The notes under the pieces: generated by a model
Databases searched by the model: none
What the model was told of the DNA's origin: nothing
What the model saw: the letters and a program-made list of their open reading frames with translations, nothing else
Translations under genes and position numbers: made by a program
From: Paenibacillus radicis (ex Gao et al. 2016)
GTDB lineage: Bacteria > Bacillota > Bacilli > Paenibacillales > Paenibacillaceae
Assembly (NCBI RefSeq): GCF_014641555.1
Contig: NZ_BMHY01000004.1
Span: forward strand, 186,001-250,000
DNA: 64,000 bases
Direction of reading: 5' to 3'
Shown: one piece after another, positions 26,630 to 35,160 of the stretch
How positions within the stretch are numbered: position 1 is the first letter of the stretch
Layout of the letters: every line of letters starts with the position of its first letter

Positions 26630-27658
26630 ATGTCCAAACTTCTTATCCAATCACGGAGCTACAAATATCTATTGTCCGCTGTCTTGTTAATGACGCTTCT
26701 CTTGAGCGCATGCTCGAATTCTTCCGCTCCTGCAGCCACTGCCGGAAACGGAGGGGACAGCAGCCCCGAGCTGAAAAAAGTCAGATTGATCGAGGGCTGG
26801 TATGCCAAAGGAGAAGACGGGGGTTACTTTGGCGCTTTGCAGCAGAACTACTATAAGGACAAGGGAATTGATATGACGATTCAGCCAGGCGGACCTGAGG
26901 TGTCCGGCTTGCAGCTTGTAGCTGCGGGTAAGGCAGAATTCGGTATTTCCTATGCGGATGAGATTTTGAAAGCAAGAGAGCAAGGCATTCCAGTTGTCGG
27001 CATTCTTGCCGGGATGCAATATACCCCGCAGGTGCTTATGTATCATAAAGAGGCAAATGTCACCGACTTCTCTGATTTGAATGGTAAAACGGTATACGTC
27101 ACACCGGCGATTCCTTATTGGGAATATATTAAAAGCCAATATAAGCTGACAGATGTGAAAGAAATGAAGTACAACGGTCAGCTGGTCAACTTCATTAATG
27201 ATCCTAACTCGCTGAACCAGGGCTACGTGACCAATGAACCGTATGTGCTGTCTCAGCAAGGCGTTGATGTTGGTTATCTGAAGATTGCTGATTCCGGGTA
27301 TGCGAATTATGCGAATGTACTATTTACTACGGAAGATTATTTGAAAAAACATCCGGACATCGTAGAGGCTGTCGTGCAAGCAAGCCAAAAGGGCTGGAGC
27401 TACTATTTGGACAATTACAAAACAGTGAACCCGCTCATACAGACCTATAACCCGGACATGACGCTCGAAGCGATGAACTATGAGGCAGAACAAGAGAAAT
27501 CGTTCGTTCTGAATGAGGAAACGAAGACCAATGGAATCGGTTATATGACGAAAGAGCGCTGGGATACGTTGCAGAAGCAAATGCTTCAAGTTGGGGGACT
27601 GTCGAAGGAGCAAGATGTTTCGAAGGCATTCACTGGGGAGTTTTTAGCTAAATCTTAA
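26630..27658 (+). CDS. NMT1/THI5-like substrate-binding lipoprotein
   Basis: 342 residues. Lipoprotein signal with lipobox Leu-Ser-Ala-Cys (Cys28), then a low-complexity Ser/Ala/Gly linker, then a type-II binding protein. The stretch GYFGALQQNYYKDKGIDMTI, then PGGPEVSGLQLVAAGKAEFGI, is typical of NMT1/THI5/ThiY-like receptors for pyrimidine precursors and related compounds. It therefore probably captures a cyclic or N-containing solute at the cell surface and feeds the permease and ATPase upstream. 24 bp after the permease, GGGAG site. Confidence 0.92.
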   Translation: MSKLLIQSRSYKYLLSAVLLMTLLLSACSNSSAPAATAGNGGDSSPELKKVRLIEGWYAKGEDGGYFGALQQNYYKDKGIDMTIQPGGPEVSGLQLVAAGKAEFGISYADEILKAREQGIPVVGILAGMQYTPQVLMYHKEANVTDFSDLNGKTVYVTPAIPYWEYIKSQYKLTDVKEMKYNGQLVNFINDPNSLNQGYVTNEPYVLSQQGVDVGYLKIADSGYANYANVLFTTEDYLKKHPDIVEAVVQASQKGWSYYLDNYKTVNPLIQTYNPDMTLEAMNYEAEQEKSFVLNEETKTNGIGYMTKERWDTLQKQMLQVGGLSKEQDVSKAFTGEFLAKS

Positions 27659-27732
27659 AGATAAACGTTTCTCAAGCATGGTCAACAAGCATGAACGGCA
27701 ACATACAATTTGCAGAAAAATGAGGGACCTAA

Positions 27733-28548
27733 ATGATCAAATTAGGAAACCTAAAGAACTATTGGAAAGTATCTGACAAGATAGTGGATTTAAGACGGAC
27801 GCAGCCTTCCGTGCAATCTGTAACTTTACCAGCTCAGCCGCAAAAGGTGATGCTCGATCTGGAGCATACAGCAATAATTGTGATCGATATGCAAAATGAT
27901 TTCTGTACGCCTGGAGGCTGGCTGGATTCGATTGGAGTGGATACAAGTCCGCTGCTTAATCCAGTTGACCGGCTAAATCAGGTGCTGCCGGAGCTGCGCA
28001 AAGCGGGTGTGCCCGTCATCTGGGTGAACTGGGGCAACCGGCAGGACCGGATGAATGTACCGCCATCTGTTCTTCATGTTTATAACTCAGACGGTCATGG
28101 CGTCGGAATTGGCGAGCCGCTGCCGGAGAATGGCTCTAAAGTGCTGGAGAAAGGCAGTTGGGGGGCAGCGATTATCGATCAGTTAACGATTGCGGCCGAT
28201 GATATTCATGTCGATAAATACCGGATGAGCGGGTTTTGGGATACACCGCTGGACAGCATCCTTCGTAATCTGAACATTCGGACGCTTCTGTTCGCCGGCG
28301 TAAACTTGGATCAATGCGTAATGCACACTTTACAGGACGCAGCATGCCTCGGCTATGACAGTATTCTTCTGGAGGACTGTTCGGCTACGAGTTCACCGTC
28401 ATACTGTACGGAAGCTGCCCTATATAATATTAAACAATGCTACGGTTTCGTTGCCGAATCAGCCGGGTTGATGGAAGAGTTAACCGGTTCGGCAGTAAGC
28501 CAAATCGAGTACGCGCAACCCGAAGGAATGACTGCAGTGAAAGGTTAA
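27733..28548 (+). CDS. Isochorismatase-like cysteine hydrolase
   Basis: 271 residues. Catalytic triad of the family is Asp52 (VIDMQNDF), Lys162 (DKYRMSGF) and Cys195 (NLDQCV) with the usual cis-peptide region before Cys. The family covers N-carbamoylsarcosine amidase, RutB ureidoacrylate hydrolase, maleamate amidase and biuret hydrolase, all of which release ammonia or carbamate from small amides. Beside creatininase and amidase genes, an amide/ureido hydrolase role is much likelier than isochorismate cleavage. Confidence 0.9.
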   Translation: MIKLGNLKNYWKVSDKIVDLRRTQPSVQSVTLPAQPQKVMLDLEHTAIIVIDMQNDFCTPGGWLDSIGVDTSPLLNPVDRLNQVLPELRKAGVPVIWVNWGNRQDRMNVPPSVLHVYNSDGHGVGIGEPLPENGSKVLEKGSWGAAIIDQLTIAADDIHVDKYRMSGFWDTPLDSILRNLNIRTLLFAGVNLDQCVMHTLQDAACLGYDSILLEDCSATSSPSYCTEAALYNIKQCYGFVAESAGLMEELTGSAVSQIEYAQPEGMTAVKG

Positions 28549-28573
28549 TTAGAAAGAGAGGAGGGTCGGCGGT

Positions 28574-29752
28574 ATGGAGGATCAATGGAATGCTGTGGTC
28601 AGTCGTATGGCGGTCGAAAGGACAGGGCAAGGAATGCTGAACGGGCTTAGCTTTATGGCCAAAGATGTGTTTGCTATTCGCGGCTATACGAATGGAGCGG
28701 GGAACCCGCGCTGGCTGGAAACCCATGAAAGAGCGCAAGAGCATGCGGCAGCGGTTGATATGCTGCTGAATGAAGGCGCAACGCTTACTGGCACCACACA
28801 AACAGATGAGCTCATGTACAGTCTGAACGGTGAAAACTTCCATTACGGAACACCTCGAAATCCGAAAGCGCCTGACCGGATACCAGGCGGTTCATCCAGC
28901 GGATCGGCCGTTGCCGTCGCCGCTGGTCTCGCCGACTTCGCACTTGGAACGGATACGGGCGGATCGATTCGCGTACCGGCCTCGTATTGCGGTGTCTATG
29001 GCATGCGGCCAACCCATGGCAGCGTCTCCGAGAAAGGAGTTATCCCGCTGGCCGCCAGCTTTGATACCGTTGGCTGGATGGCTCGCGATCTTCGTTTGCT
29101 TCGTCAGGCGGGGGGAGCGCTTTTGCCGGAGACTTCAGCGCCAAGTTCAGGTTTTAGCCGGATTATCATTGGTGAAGACGCTTGGGAGCTGGCGGATTCA
29201 GAGAGCTTAGAGGCTCTTGCTCCTTATCTGAATGAGATGCGAACTGCCGGTGCGAGCCACTCATCTATTCGCATTGCTTCTCAGGGACTAGCGGAATGGA
29301 TGACGATGTTCAGAACCATTCAGGGTTATGAAATCTGGAAGGAGCATGGCGAATGGATTACGCGCGAGAAGCCTGTCTTTGGACCGGGCATTGCTGAACG
29401 GTTCTCCTGGGCTCGCAGTATTGAACGTGCTGACATGGAGTTACAAGCGAAACGCCGATTGGAAGTTCGTCAATCTATCAGCGATCTGCTTGGGACGGAC
29501 GCTCTGCTTATCATTCCCACTACGACCGGAGCGGCTCCTCTACTTGGAATGAATGGGCCGATAATGGAAGACCGCAGGGCGAAGACGATGCAGCTGACTT
29601 GTATTGCCGGGTTAACGGGATTGCCGCAGCTCTCGATTCCCGCTGGTGAAGTACAAGGTTGTCCGGTCGGGATATCGGTAATCGCTGGGCTGGGTCAGGA
29701 TTTACGGTTGCTGGATTGGGCAGCCGCATTGCTGGAATCGACACCCAAATAA
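28574..29752 (+). CDS. Amidase signature enzyme
   Basis: 392 residues. Ser-cisSer-Lys triad: Lys30 (FMAKDVF), cis-Ser in GGSSSGSAVAVAAG (105-118), nucleophile Ser131 in DTGGSIRVPAS. Shorter than typical 450-500-residue amidases, close to the AtzF/indoleacetamide/allophanate branch without the extra C-terminal domain. It hydrolyses a carboxamide to acid and ammonia. GAGAGGAGG-type site before ATG 28574. Third enzyme of the pathway; neighbours predict a catabolic role. Confidence 0.9.
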   Translation: MEDQWNAVVSRMAVERTGQGMLNGLSFMAKDVFAIRGYTNGAGNPRWLETHERAQEHAAAVDMLLNEGATLTGTTQTDELMYSLNGENFHYGTPRNPKAPDRIPGGSSSGSAVAVAAGLADFALGTDTGGSIRVPASYCGVYGMRPTHGSVSEKGVIPLAASFDTVGWMARDLRLLRQAGGALLPETSAPSSGFSRIIIGEDAWELADSESLEALAPYLNEMRTAGASHSSIRIASQGLAEWMTMFRTIQGYEIWKEHGEWITREKPVFGPGIAERFSWARSIERADMELQAKRRLEVRQSISDLLGTDALLIIPTTTGAAPLLGMNGPIMEDRRAKTMQLTCIAGLTGLPQLSIPAGEVQGCPVGISVIAGLGQDLRLLDWAAALLESTPK

Positions 29753-29820
29753 GCTTCACTAGAGTAAGCAATTCATGCCAGCATGATAAGAAGCTGAGCT
29801 CCATAAGAGAGGTGTTTGAC

Positions 29821-30663
29821 ATGTTTCAACGATATGAAGGCACGGCATGGGAGCAGCGTTTTTTGCCTCGCCTGACAAGCAAGCAAGTGCGGGAGCTGCC
29901 CAAGGAGAAGGCGTTGGTCATTCTGCCAGTAGGAGCAGTGGAGCAGCATGGACCTCACCTTCCAATATACACAGATACGCTAATTGGGGAAGTGACATTG
30001 ACGCAGACACTGGAACGCGTAAGCGGGGACAGTGAAGTATGGCTGCTCCCGCCAGTCTCCTATGGAAAGAGCAATGAGCATACGGGTCTTCCCGGCACGA
30101 TCTCCCTGTCAGCGAACACGCTAAAGGGCGTTATAATGGACATTGCCGACAGCCTGCACGCCAGCGGTTTCCGTAAACTGCTGCTATTCAATACGCATGG
30201 CGGAAATATCGATCTGCTCAATCTGGTATCGCGTGAAATCCGCATTCGCACAGGGATGATGGTCTTTTACTTGAGCCCGGGCAGCTTGGATGTAGCGGAG
30301 GATCTGATGACAGCGAAGGAGCTGGAGTATGGCATTCATGGCGGTGATTATGAGACATCTATCGTCATGTCCGTAAAACCGGATTGGGTTCAAACCGAGT
30401 TTCTAGTTAAAGAGTTTCCTGATATGTCCAAATACCGCTTTCTTACGCTGGAGGGGAAAATCCGCTTTGGCTGGAAGATGGCCGATATATCCGTGAGTGG
30501 CATTACCGGTGATGCCACCGTTGCAACGCCTGAGAAAGGCTGGATTATTCAAGAGAGAATTGCAGAGCTGCTTTCCGAGGCGCTGAATGAGCTTTGTCAG
30601 TTTGAAATAACGGATGTTCTGGGTGGCAGGCCGCCACAGCGGGCTAATGGAGATCAATCATGA
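29821..30663 (+). CDS. Creatininase-family amidohydrolase
   Basis: 280 residues. Metal ligands are readable as Glu41 and His43 (AVEQHGPHLP), Asp52, His126 (NTHGGN) and Glu178 (GIHGGDYETS). Creatininase-type enzymes open or close cyclic amides such as creatinine and also include formamide-type hydrolases in cofactor routes. Start ATG 29821 has an AGAGAGGTG site; the longer frame from 29659 runs back into the amidase gene. It overlaps the next gene by 4 bp (ATGA), indicating translational coupling. Confidence 0.9.
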   Translation: MFQRYEGTAWEQRFLPRLTSKQVRELPKEKALVILPVGAVEQHGPHLPIYTDTLIGEVTLTQTLERVSGDSEVWLLPPVSYGKSNEHTGLPGTISLSANTLKGVIMDIADSLHASGFRKLLLFNTHGGNIDLLNLVSREIRIRTGMMVFYLSPGSLDVAEDLMTAKELEYGIHGGDYETSIVMSVKPDWVQTEFLVKEFPDMSKYRFLTLEGKIRFGWKMADISVSGITGDATVATPEKGWIIQERIAELLSEALNELCQFEITDVLGGRPPQRANGDQS

Positions 30664-31529
30664 AGCTTGTTAGTCTGAACGATAGCGGGGAAGAGCAAGC
30701 AGCTATTGAGCATGAGGGAAGCCTTTATTTAATAAAATCCATCAATGAATTAGAAGGAAGCGCGTGGTGCTCCTCCATAGCAGATATTTTACAGCAGGGC
30801 CAGTTGGAGAAGCTCAATCATTGGTATCAGGAGAGCGGGCAACTAAGGCTGCAGTCGATTCCTTTTCTGGAAACGAAACAAGTTCATCCTGCTCCAATCC
30901 TCCGCCAGCCTCGTAAAATATGGGGAATCGGCATGAATTACGTTCAGAAAGCGATCGATTTAGCTTCGACACCTCCAGCGTTCGAACCGGTCTGTTTCAT
31001 GAAACCCGACACCAGTCTAATTGGACCGGAAGAAATGATTCGGATACCTGCTTCTCCGGCAGCGGATGTCACAGCCGAAGCAGAACTAGGCATTATTATC
31101 GGCCGAACTTGCAAAAATATACCGGAAGAGCAAGCGGAGAGCGTCGTTGCCGGGTTTGCGGCCACTCTGGATATGACTCGTCAGGACATTCATGCGCGAA
31201 ATCCTAGATTCCTGCAGCGTTCTAAAGTATTTGATACGTTCTTCAGTCTCGGGTCACAATTGATAACGGCTGATGAAATAACTGACTTGCAGAGCTTAAC
31301 TGTGGAAACGATACGAAACGGCGAGGTGATTCACAGCAACACGGTAGCCCATATGATGTATCATCCTTGGTTCATCGTCTCGTATTTCTCACAAATGATG
31401 ACCCTCTATCCGGGCGATGTCATTATGACAGGCACACCGGGCTCCGTTCGGATTCAGCATGGAGATACTGCCGAATGCAGAATTAGCGGTTTCGCAGCGC
31501 TGTGCAATCCGGTAGCGAATGAGGATTAA
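30660..31529 (+). CDS. Fumarylacetoacetate hydrolase-family protein
   Basis: 289 residues. The C-terminal FAH domain (about 80-289) has the family entry IWGIGMNYVQKA, metal-binding AEAELGIIIGR, LDMTRQDIHARNP and GDVIMTGTPGSV. Members hydrolyse or decarboxylate acyl-pyruvates and diketo acids and some are annotated as ureidoglycolate lyases. Its start overlaps the creatininase stop by 4 bp, so it is certainly co-transcribed and would act late in the pathway on a carbon skeleton. Confidence 0.88.
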   Translation: MKLVSLNDSGEEQAAIEHEGSLYLIKSINELEGSAWCSSIADILQQGQLEKLNHWYQESGQLRLQSIPFLETKQVHPAPILRQPRKIWGIGMNYVQKAIDLASTPPAFEPVCFMKPDTSLIGPEEMIRIPASPAADVTAEAELGIIIGRTCKNIPEEQAESVVAGFAATLDMTRQDIHARNPRFLQRSKVFDTFFSLGSQLITADEITDLQSLTVETIRNGEVIHSNTVAHMMYHPWFIVSYFSQMMTLYPGDVIMTGTPGSVRIQHGDTAECRISGFAALCNPVANED

Positions 31530-31574
31530 TCGTATTAAACATACAAAATCCACTCAAAGCGAGGTAGATTATAT

Positions 31575-32018
31575 ATGGTAAACATTCCGGGACTGGTAGC
31601 TGGCAACTTTGAGGATTGTCCTGTTCATAAAATATCGGCAACGGATACGAATAAATTTCTGCTGCTGTGCGACAGGAAGCAAGTACCGTTCACTTCCTTT
31701 GTCGAAATATTCGAAGTAGGAGGCAGGACACCATCTAATGAGCATGTGGAAGCTTATGAATATTTCTATGTATTGAAAGGGGAAGGGCTTGCTAAAGTAG
31801 GCAGCGAATATGAAATGCCGATTCGCCAAGGCTCGTTCATTATTATTCCTCCTGGCAATCATCATGACATCATTAATACGGGCAGCTCGCGCCTGTATTG
31901 CCTGACGACGATGATACCGGATGAGAAATTCTCGGATATGATTAAAGCAGGACCTGTAGCTGAACTGGATGACGAGGATTTAGCTGTGCTCAAGGCGATG
32001 ATTCCCTCGAAACAATAG
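31575..32018 (+). CDS. Single-domain cupin
   Basis: 147 residues. Cupin motif 1 begins around NEHVEAYEYFYVLKGEGLAKVG (His and Glu ligands) and motif 2 is GSFIIIPPGNHHDIIN (His). No catalytic residue beyond the metal site can be assigned. Last gene of the operon, 45 bp after the FAH gene with a GCGAGGTAG-type site; it may be an isomerase, dioxygenase or binding protein of the same pathway. Confidence 0.82.
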   Translation: MVNIPGLVAGNFEDCPVHKISATDTNKFLLLCDRKQVPFTSFVEIFEVGGRTPSNEHVEAYEYFYVLKGEGLAKVGSEYEMPIRQGSFIIIPPGNHHDIINTGSSRLYCLTTMIPDEKFSDMIKAGPVAELDDEDLAVLKAMIPSKQ

Positions 32019-32055
32019 TGGCGTAAGCAGCAGATAAGAACATCATACCTGGTTG

Positions 32056-32086
32056 AAGTCACGCATTGCGTGGCTTTTTTTATTTT
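32056..32086 (+). terminator. Terminator of the PucR-linked operon
   Basis: AAGTCACGC (32056-32064) with GCGTGGCTT (32068-32076), one G-U pair, 3-nt loop, then a T run. Confidence 0.85.
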
Positions 32087-32107
32087 AAGCGGGCATGTCG
32101 GTTATGA

Positions 32108-32136
32108 TTGGTTGATCTCCAAACACCTGTTATAAT
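32108..32136 (+). promoter_or_regulatory. Extended -10 promoter for the YolD-like gene
   Basis: TGT followed by perfect TATAAT (32131-32136), i.e. an extended -10 with TG at 32128-32129. A weak -35 (TTGGTT 32108-32113) is 17 bp upstream. Confidence 0.55.
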
Positions 32137-32256
32137 ATATAGTGATGTTTATTTTTGCGGGTTTACCGTTATCGTACATATTTACAAAATAAATGGATGA
32201 TTCATTACGCGGAGTCGTAACGACAACTCCAAGATCAGATAGGAGATCATAGGCAC

Positions 32257-32508
32257 ATGGCTAAAGCAAAAGTTCCAAAACGACCAACACGAGACGAATT
32301 TGTATTAGAGGAAATAGGGAATCAGCTTTCAGAGGCCTATCAAGAAAAATCGGTTATTTTGCTGTCCGTATGGGGCAGAGAAGAGCCCGTTCAAGGACAT
32401 ATTTCGAAAATGGATTCCAGAACAGGCAAGGTTCATGTGGAAACAGCTGAAGGAACCGATAAAGTACCATTCATGGATATTATGAGCGTTAATTATCCGA
32501 GATATTAA
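32257..32508 (+). CDS. YolD-like small protein
   Basis: 83 residues. The second half (VWGREEPVQGHISKMDSRTG, then KVHVETAEGTDKVPFMDIMSV) follows the YolD-like pattern of a short beta domain found near Y-family polymerase genes and elsewhere in Bacillales. Here no polymerase lies nearby. Start ATG 32257 with AGGAGAT upstream, own promoter and own terminator, so it is a stand-alone gene. The function of YolD proteins is not settled. Confidence 0.7.
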   Translation: MAKAKVPKRPTRDEFVLEEIGNQLSEAYQEKSVILLSVWGREEPVQGHISKMDSRTGKVHVETAEGTDKVPFMDIMSVNYPRY

Positions 32509-32542
32509 GGGCAAAGGTGAAATAAGAAATTATTCGAATAGG

Positions 32543-32576
32543 GCTCTTCCGGCGTTCGCCGGAAGAGCTTTTATTT
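32543..32576 (+). terminator. Strong rho-independent terminator
   Basis: A perfect 12-bp stem, GCTCTTCCGGCG (32543-32554) with CGCCGGAAGAGC (32557-32568), then TTTTATTTAT. Confidence 0.88.
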
Positions 32577-32637
32577 ATGTTGTTGAACTCGCATATGGTC
32601 AGAAGTTGATGTGCTAGTGTGAATATTGAAGAACATG

Positions 32638-32674
32638 GGAAAAGCCCTTCATCAATTGAAGGGCTTTTCGAAAA
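32638..32674. terminator. Bidirectional terminator at the DUF4177 pseudogene
   Basis: AAAAGCCCTTC pairs with GAAGGGCTTTT across a short loop (about 32639-32668); both sides give U-rich tails. On the minus strand it follows the end of the decayed DUF4177 gene. Confidence 0.65.
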
Positions 32675-32830
32675 TAATTTCAAAATATGAGGAAAATCCA
32701 GTTCCTTTAGTAACTGGGGCAAATATTTGGACAATCTCCATCCATCCTTTGCATGGTTAGCGATAATGTCTTGGTAATCCTCTTTTGGTTTATTGTTCCA
32801 ATTACTAAGGTCATATAGTGATAGTTTCAA
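32652..32830 (-). pseudogene. DUF4177-family gene broken by a one-base deletion
   Basis: The reverse strand reads NKPKEDYQDIIANHAKDGWR in one frame, then continues in the next frame as VQIFAPVTKGTG, SSYFEIIFEK and a stop at 32652-32654. Joined, this is the DUF4177 pattern (KPKEDY...GWRLVQIFAP...YFEIIFEK, about 60 residues). A single missing G near 32730-32732 (TTGTCC where TTGGTCC is expected) restores the frame. The start is also weak (TTG after an in-frame TAG, poor ribosome site). A sequencing error is the alternative. Confidence 0.6.
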
Positions 32831-32875
32831 AAAAACGCAACCCTAGAGAGTAGGCGAGACAATAACGGCTTCAAC

Positions 32876-32909
32876 TTAGATATCTGAGAATGAGATGGCA
32901 GATATCTAA
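32876..32909. promoter_or_regulatory. LysR-type operator upstream of the SDR/NIPSNAP pair
   Basis: Perfect 11-bp inverted repeat TTAGATATCTG (32876-32886) and CAGATATCTAA (32899-32909). Each arm contains the self-palindrome AGATATCT, and their centres are 22 bp (two helical turns) apart. The same AGATATCT pair occurs before the LysR gene at 35161-35183, linking the two. Confidence 0.65.
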
Positions 32910-33062
32910 ACTGCGTATTATGCAAGATAGCAGCATGCGTTATATGATGACTTCACGGCAAACGCCGCTGGATGAATAACCGCTATCGTTTCGAAATGAA
33001 GCGGATATCGTTCTAAATAAAAATAAACTATCTGCGGATAGTAAATAAGGAGACTGAACAAA

Positions 33063-33806
33063 ATGACTTTTCAGCATAAAGTGGCAGTAATTACAGGTGG
33101 AAGCAGCGGTATTGGAAAAGCGGCAGCTATAGACTGGGTGAAACGGGGAGGAAATGTCGTCATCAATGGCCGTCGTGAAGAAGCGTTGGAAGAGGCAGCA
33201 AAAGATATTGATCCGTCAGGTGAACATGTCGCTTATGTTGCTGGTGACATCTCAAATCCTAAAATCGCTGAAAGCTTGATCCAAGAGGCGCTGGCACGGT
33301 TTGGCCATATCGATACACTGGTGAACAATGCGGGCGTATTCATCTCTAAACCATTCACAGATTACACAATTGAAGAATTTGAGTCGGTGCTTTCCATTAA
33401 TGTTGCTGGATTTTTCCACATTACTCAGTTGGCCATAACCGAGATGCTTAAGTCGGGTTCCGGCCATGTTGTCAATATTACGGCAAGCGGAGTAGCAGAA
33501 CAACCCATCAAAGCAGTTCCGGCCGTATTAGCTGCATTGACCAAAGGCGGTTTGGCAGCGGCAACGAAATCGTTGGCGATTGAATATGCAGACAAAGGCA
33601 TCCGAGTGAACGCTGTAGCACCGGGTATTATCAAAACACCAATGCATGGGGTTGAAACGCATGACTTCTTGGGCAAATTACATCCGGTAGGCCGAATGGG
33701 CGAGGTTCAGGATGTTGTTAATGCCATTAATTATCTGGAGTCCGCTCCGTTCGTGACGGGAGACATCCTTCATGTTGATGGAGGCCAAAGCGCAGGCCAG
33801 TGGTAA
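33063..33806 (+). CDS. SDR-family oxidoreductase lacking the catalytic Tyr
   Basis: 247 residues, classical SDR fold: cofactor motif TGGSSGIG (11-18), NNAG (88-91), and C-terminal GDILHVDGGQSAGQW. The YxxxK site is altered: Lys161 is present in AALTKGG, but the position four before it is Ala157, and no Tyr lies nearby (KAVPAVLAALTK). Ser142 is kept. Such Tyr-less SDRs are a known clade, so activity may differ or the site may be rearranged. Start ATG 33063 after AAGGAG; a small hairpin ACTATC/GATAGT (33027-33042) precedes it. It is followed by a NIPSNAP gene and preceded by a LysR-type operator. Confidence 0.87.
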   Translation: MTFQHKVAVITGGSSGIGKAAAIDWVKRGGNVVINGRREEALEEAAKDIDPSGEHVAYVAGDISNPKIAESLIQEALARFGHIDTLVNNAGVFISKPFTDYTIEEFESVLSINVAGFFHITQLAITEMLKSGSGHVVNITASGVAEQPIKAVPAVLAALTKGGLAAATKSLAIEYADKGIRVNAVAPGIIKTPMHGVETHDFLGKLHPVGRMGEVQDVVNAINYLESAPFVTGDILHVDGGQSAGQW

Positions 33807-33874
33807 GAAGGACAAGTCATTAAAACTATTTAATGATATTAAATACTTGCAGCCAGAAAGGGCGGGAGACGTTC

Positions 33875-34198
33875 ATGCTTTATGAATTGCGGACTTACTA
33901 TGTGATTCCCGGTCGTATGCAAGCCATGTTAAATCGCTTTCGGGATAATACGATAACGATATTCGCCAAGCATGGAATGAAGGTAACGAATTTCTGGGTA
34001 GATGCTGACGAATCGAACAATCGGTTGTATTATGTGCTTGAGCATGCGGATAAGGCTGCGCGCGAACGTAATTTCGAGGCTTTTCTTGAAGATCCAGAAT
34101 GGCTGGAGCTTAGGCGCAGAACTGAACAAGAAGGTCCTATGTATGAGAAGATCGATATTGCCTTTATGAAAGTTGCGCCATTCTTCAAAACGGAGTAG
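33875..34198 (+). CDS. NIPSNAP-family protein
   Basis: 107 residues. MLYELRTYYVIPGRMQAMLN then FRDNTITIFAKHGM is the standard NIPSNAP (dimeric alpha/beta-barrel-like) opening, and the C-terminus ends with the usual MKVAPFF. Such proteins are often encoded beside oxidoreductases and monooxygenases; biochemical roles are mostly unknown. GGGAG is 6-7 nt before ATG 33875; the upstream ATG 33833 lacks a site. 68 bp after the SDR and before a terminator, so both form one transcript. Confidence 0.85.
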   Translation: MLYELRTYYVIPGRMQAMLNRFRDNTITIFAKHGMKVTNFWVDADESNNRLYYVLEHADKAARERNFEAFLEDPEWLELRRRTEQEGPMYEKIDIAFMKVAPFFKTE

Positions 34199-34216
34199 AG
34201 AAAAACAGTACGTTGT

Positions 34217-34248
34217 AATCCCCTTTTCATAAAGGGGATTTTTTTATT
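34217..34248 (+). terminator. Rho-independent terminator
   Basis: AATCCCCTTT (34217-34226), loop TCAT, AAAGGGGATT (34231-34240), then T7. Confidence 0.87.
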
Positions 34249-34275
34249 TAGGTGCTAAAACGATCCTATGATAGC

Positions 34276-35135
34276 TCAGCTGAATTCGGCTCTTATTCCC
34301 GATAAGAAAGCGGACATAGCGGGCGTAATTAAGGCGTCTTTGCGCCTGATGAACACCGTTTTGACGATGGCATCCTTGCCGGCTATCTCATGACATTGAA
34401 TACGTCCTTGCTGCTCGGACTCGGCTACGATAGAGCGCGGCAGCAAAGAAATGCCAAGGCCGGCTCCGACACAGCCAAGAATGGTTTCCAGCGAACCAAA
34501 CTCCATTACCTTAACGGGCAAGATGCCTTCTTCCTGAAGCAGTTGATTTAATCTCGTCCGATAGGAGCAGCCGTCAAAGAAAACAAGAAACGTACGAAGC
34601 TTCACATCTGAAATGGAATGTATTCGTGGATGAGAGACAGAGGTGACCAGGACCAGCTCTTCATCAACGACGTCTTCTGATACCAAATCCGGATGCTCTA
34701 CGGGACCAGCAACAAAAGCACCATTTAATTCATAATGAAGAACGGCATTCATATGTTTATCGGAAGGACCGGTTATTAATGAGAAATCTACTGCCGGATA
34801 ATCGGTGTGATACTTCGTAAGAAGGTTAGGGAGACGAACGGCTGCAGTGGTTTCTACAGAGCCGATCAAAAGCGGTCCTGCCGGTACGGAGGAATTACCG
34901 ACGGCTGATCTTGCTTCTTGAATAACATGCAAAATTTGCTCAGCAGGATATGTCCTGTTGGCGTAAGCGTAATTCCCCGATTGTGCCTGTAAAACAATTG
35001 CGTCTGTAAATCAGCCTCCAGCTGTTGAATCTTATGTGTCACGTTGGATTGGGCAAAGGTTAGTTTTTGAGCCGCTTTCGATATGCTGCCCTCTTGAGCA
35101 GTCGTATAAAACACTTTCAGTAACTGAATATCCAT
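34276..35135 (-). pseudogene. LysR-family regulator split by a frameshift
   Basis: The N-terminal HTH is intact (MDIQLLKVFYTTAQEGSISK then AAQKLTFAQSNVTHKIQQLE and ITLTPTGHILL) from ATG 35135 with GGAGG upstream. After GHILL the frame changes: the continuation Glu-Gln-Ile-Leu-His-Val-Ile-Gln-Glu-Ala and the whole effector domain to 34276 lie in another frame. Compared with typical LysR proteins a few residues (around Ser-Tyr-Ala) and one extra base are missing near 34950. If real, the regulator is dead or makes only the DNA-binding half. An operator-like AGATATCT pair lies just upstream. Confidence 0.8.
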
Positions 35136-35160
35136 GGAAGCCTCCAGCATGCTTAGAATT

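Noticed and set aside
28430..28843. Antisense frame over the isochorismatase/amidase junction
   Set aside because: Shadow of two well-supported genes; no start signal or family.
29659..29820. Upstream extension of the creatininase frame
   Set aside because: It overlaps the end of the amidase gene, and AGAGAGGTG before ATG 29821 together with family length support the shorter protein.
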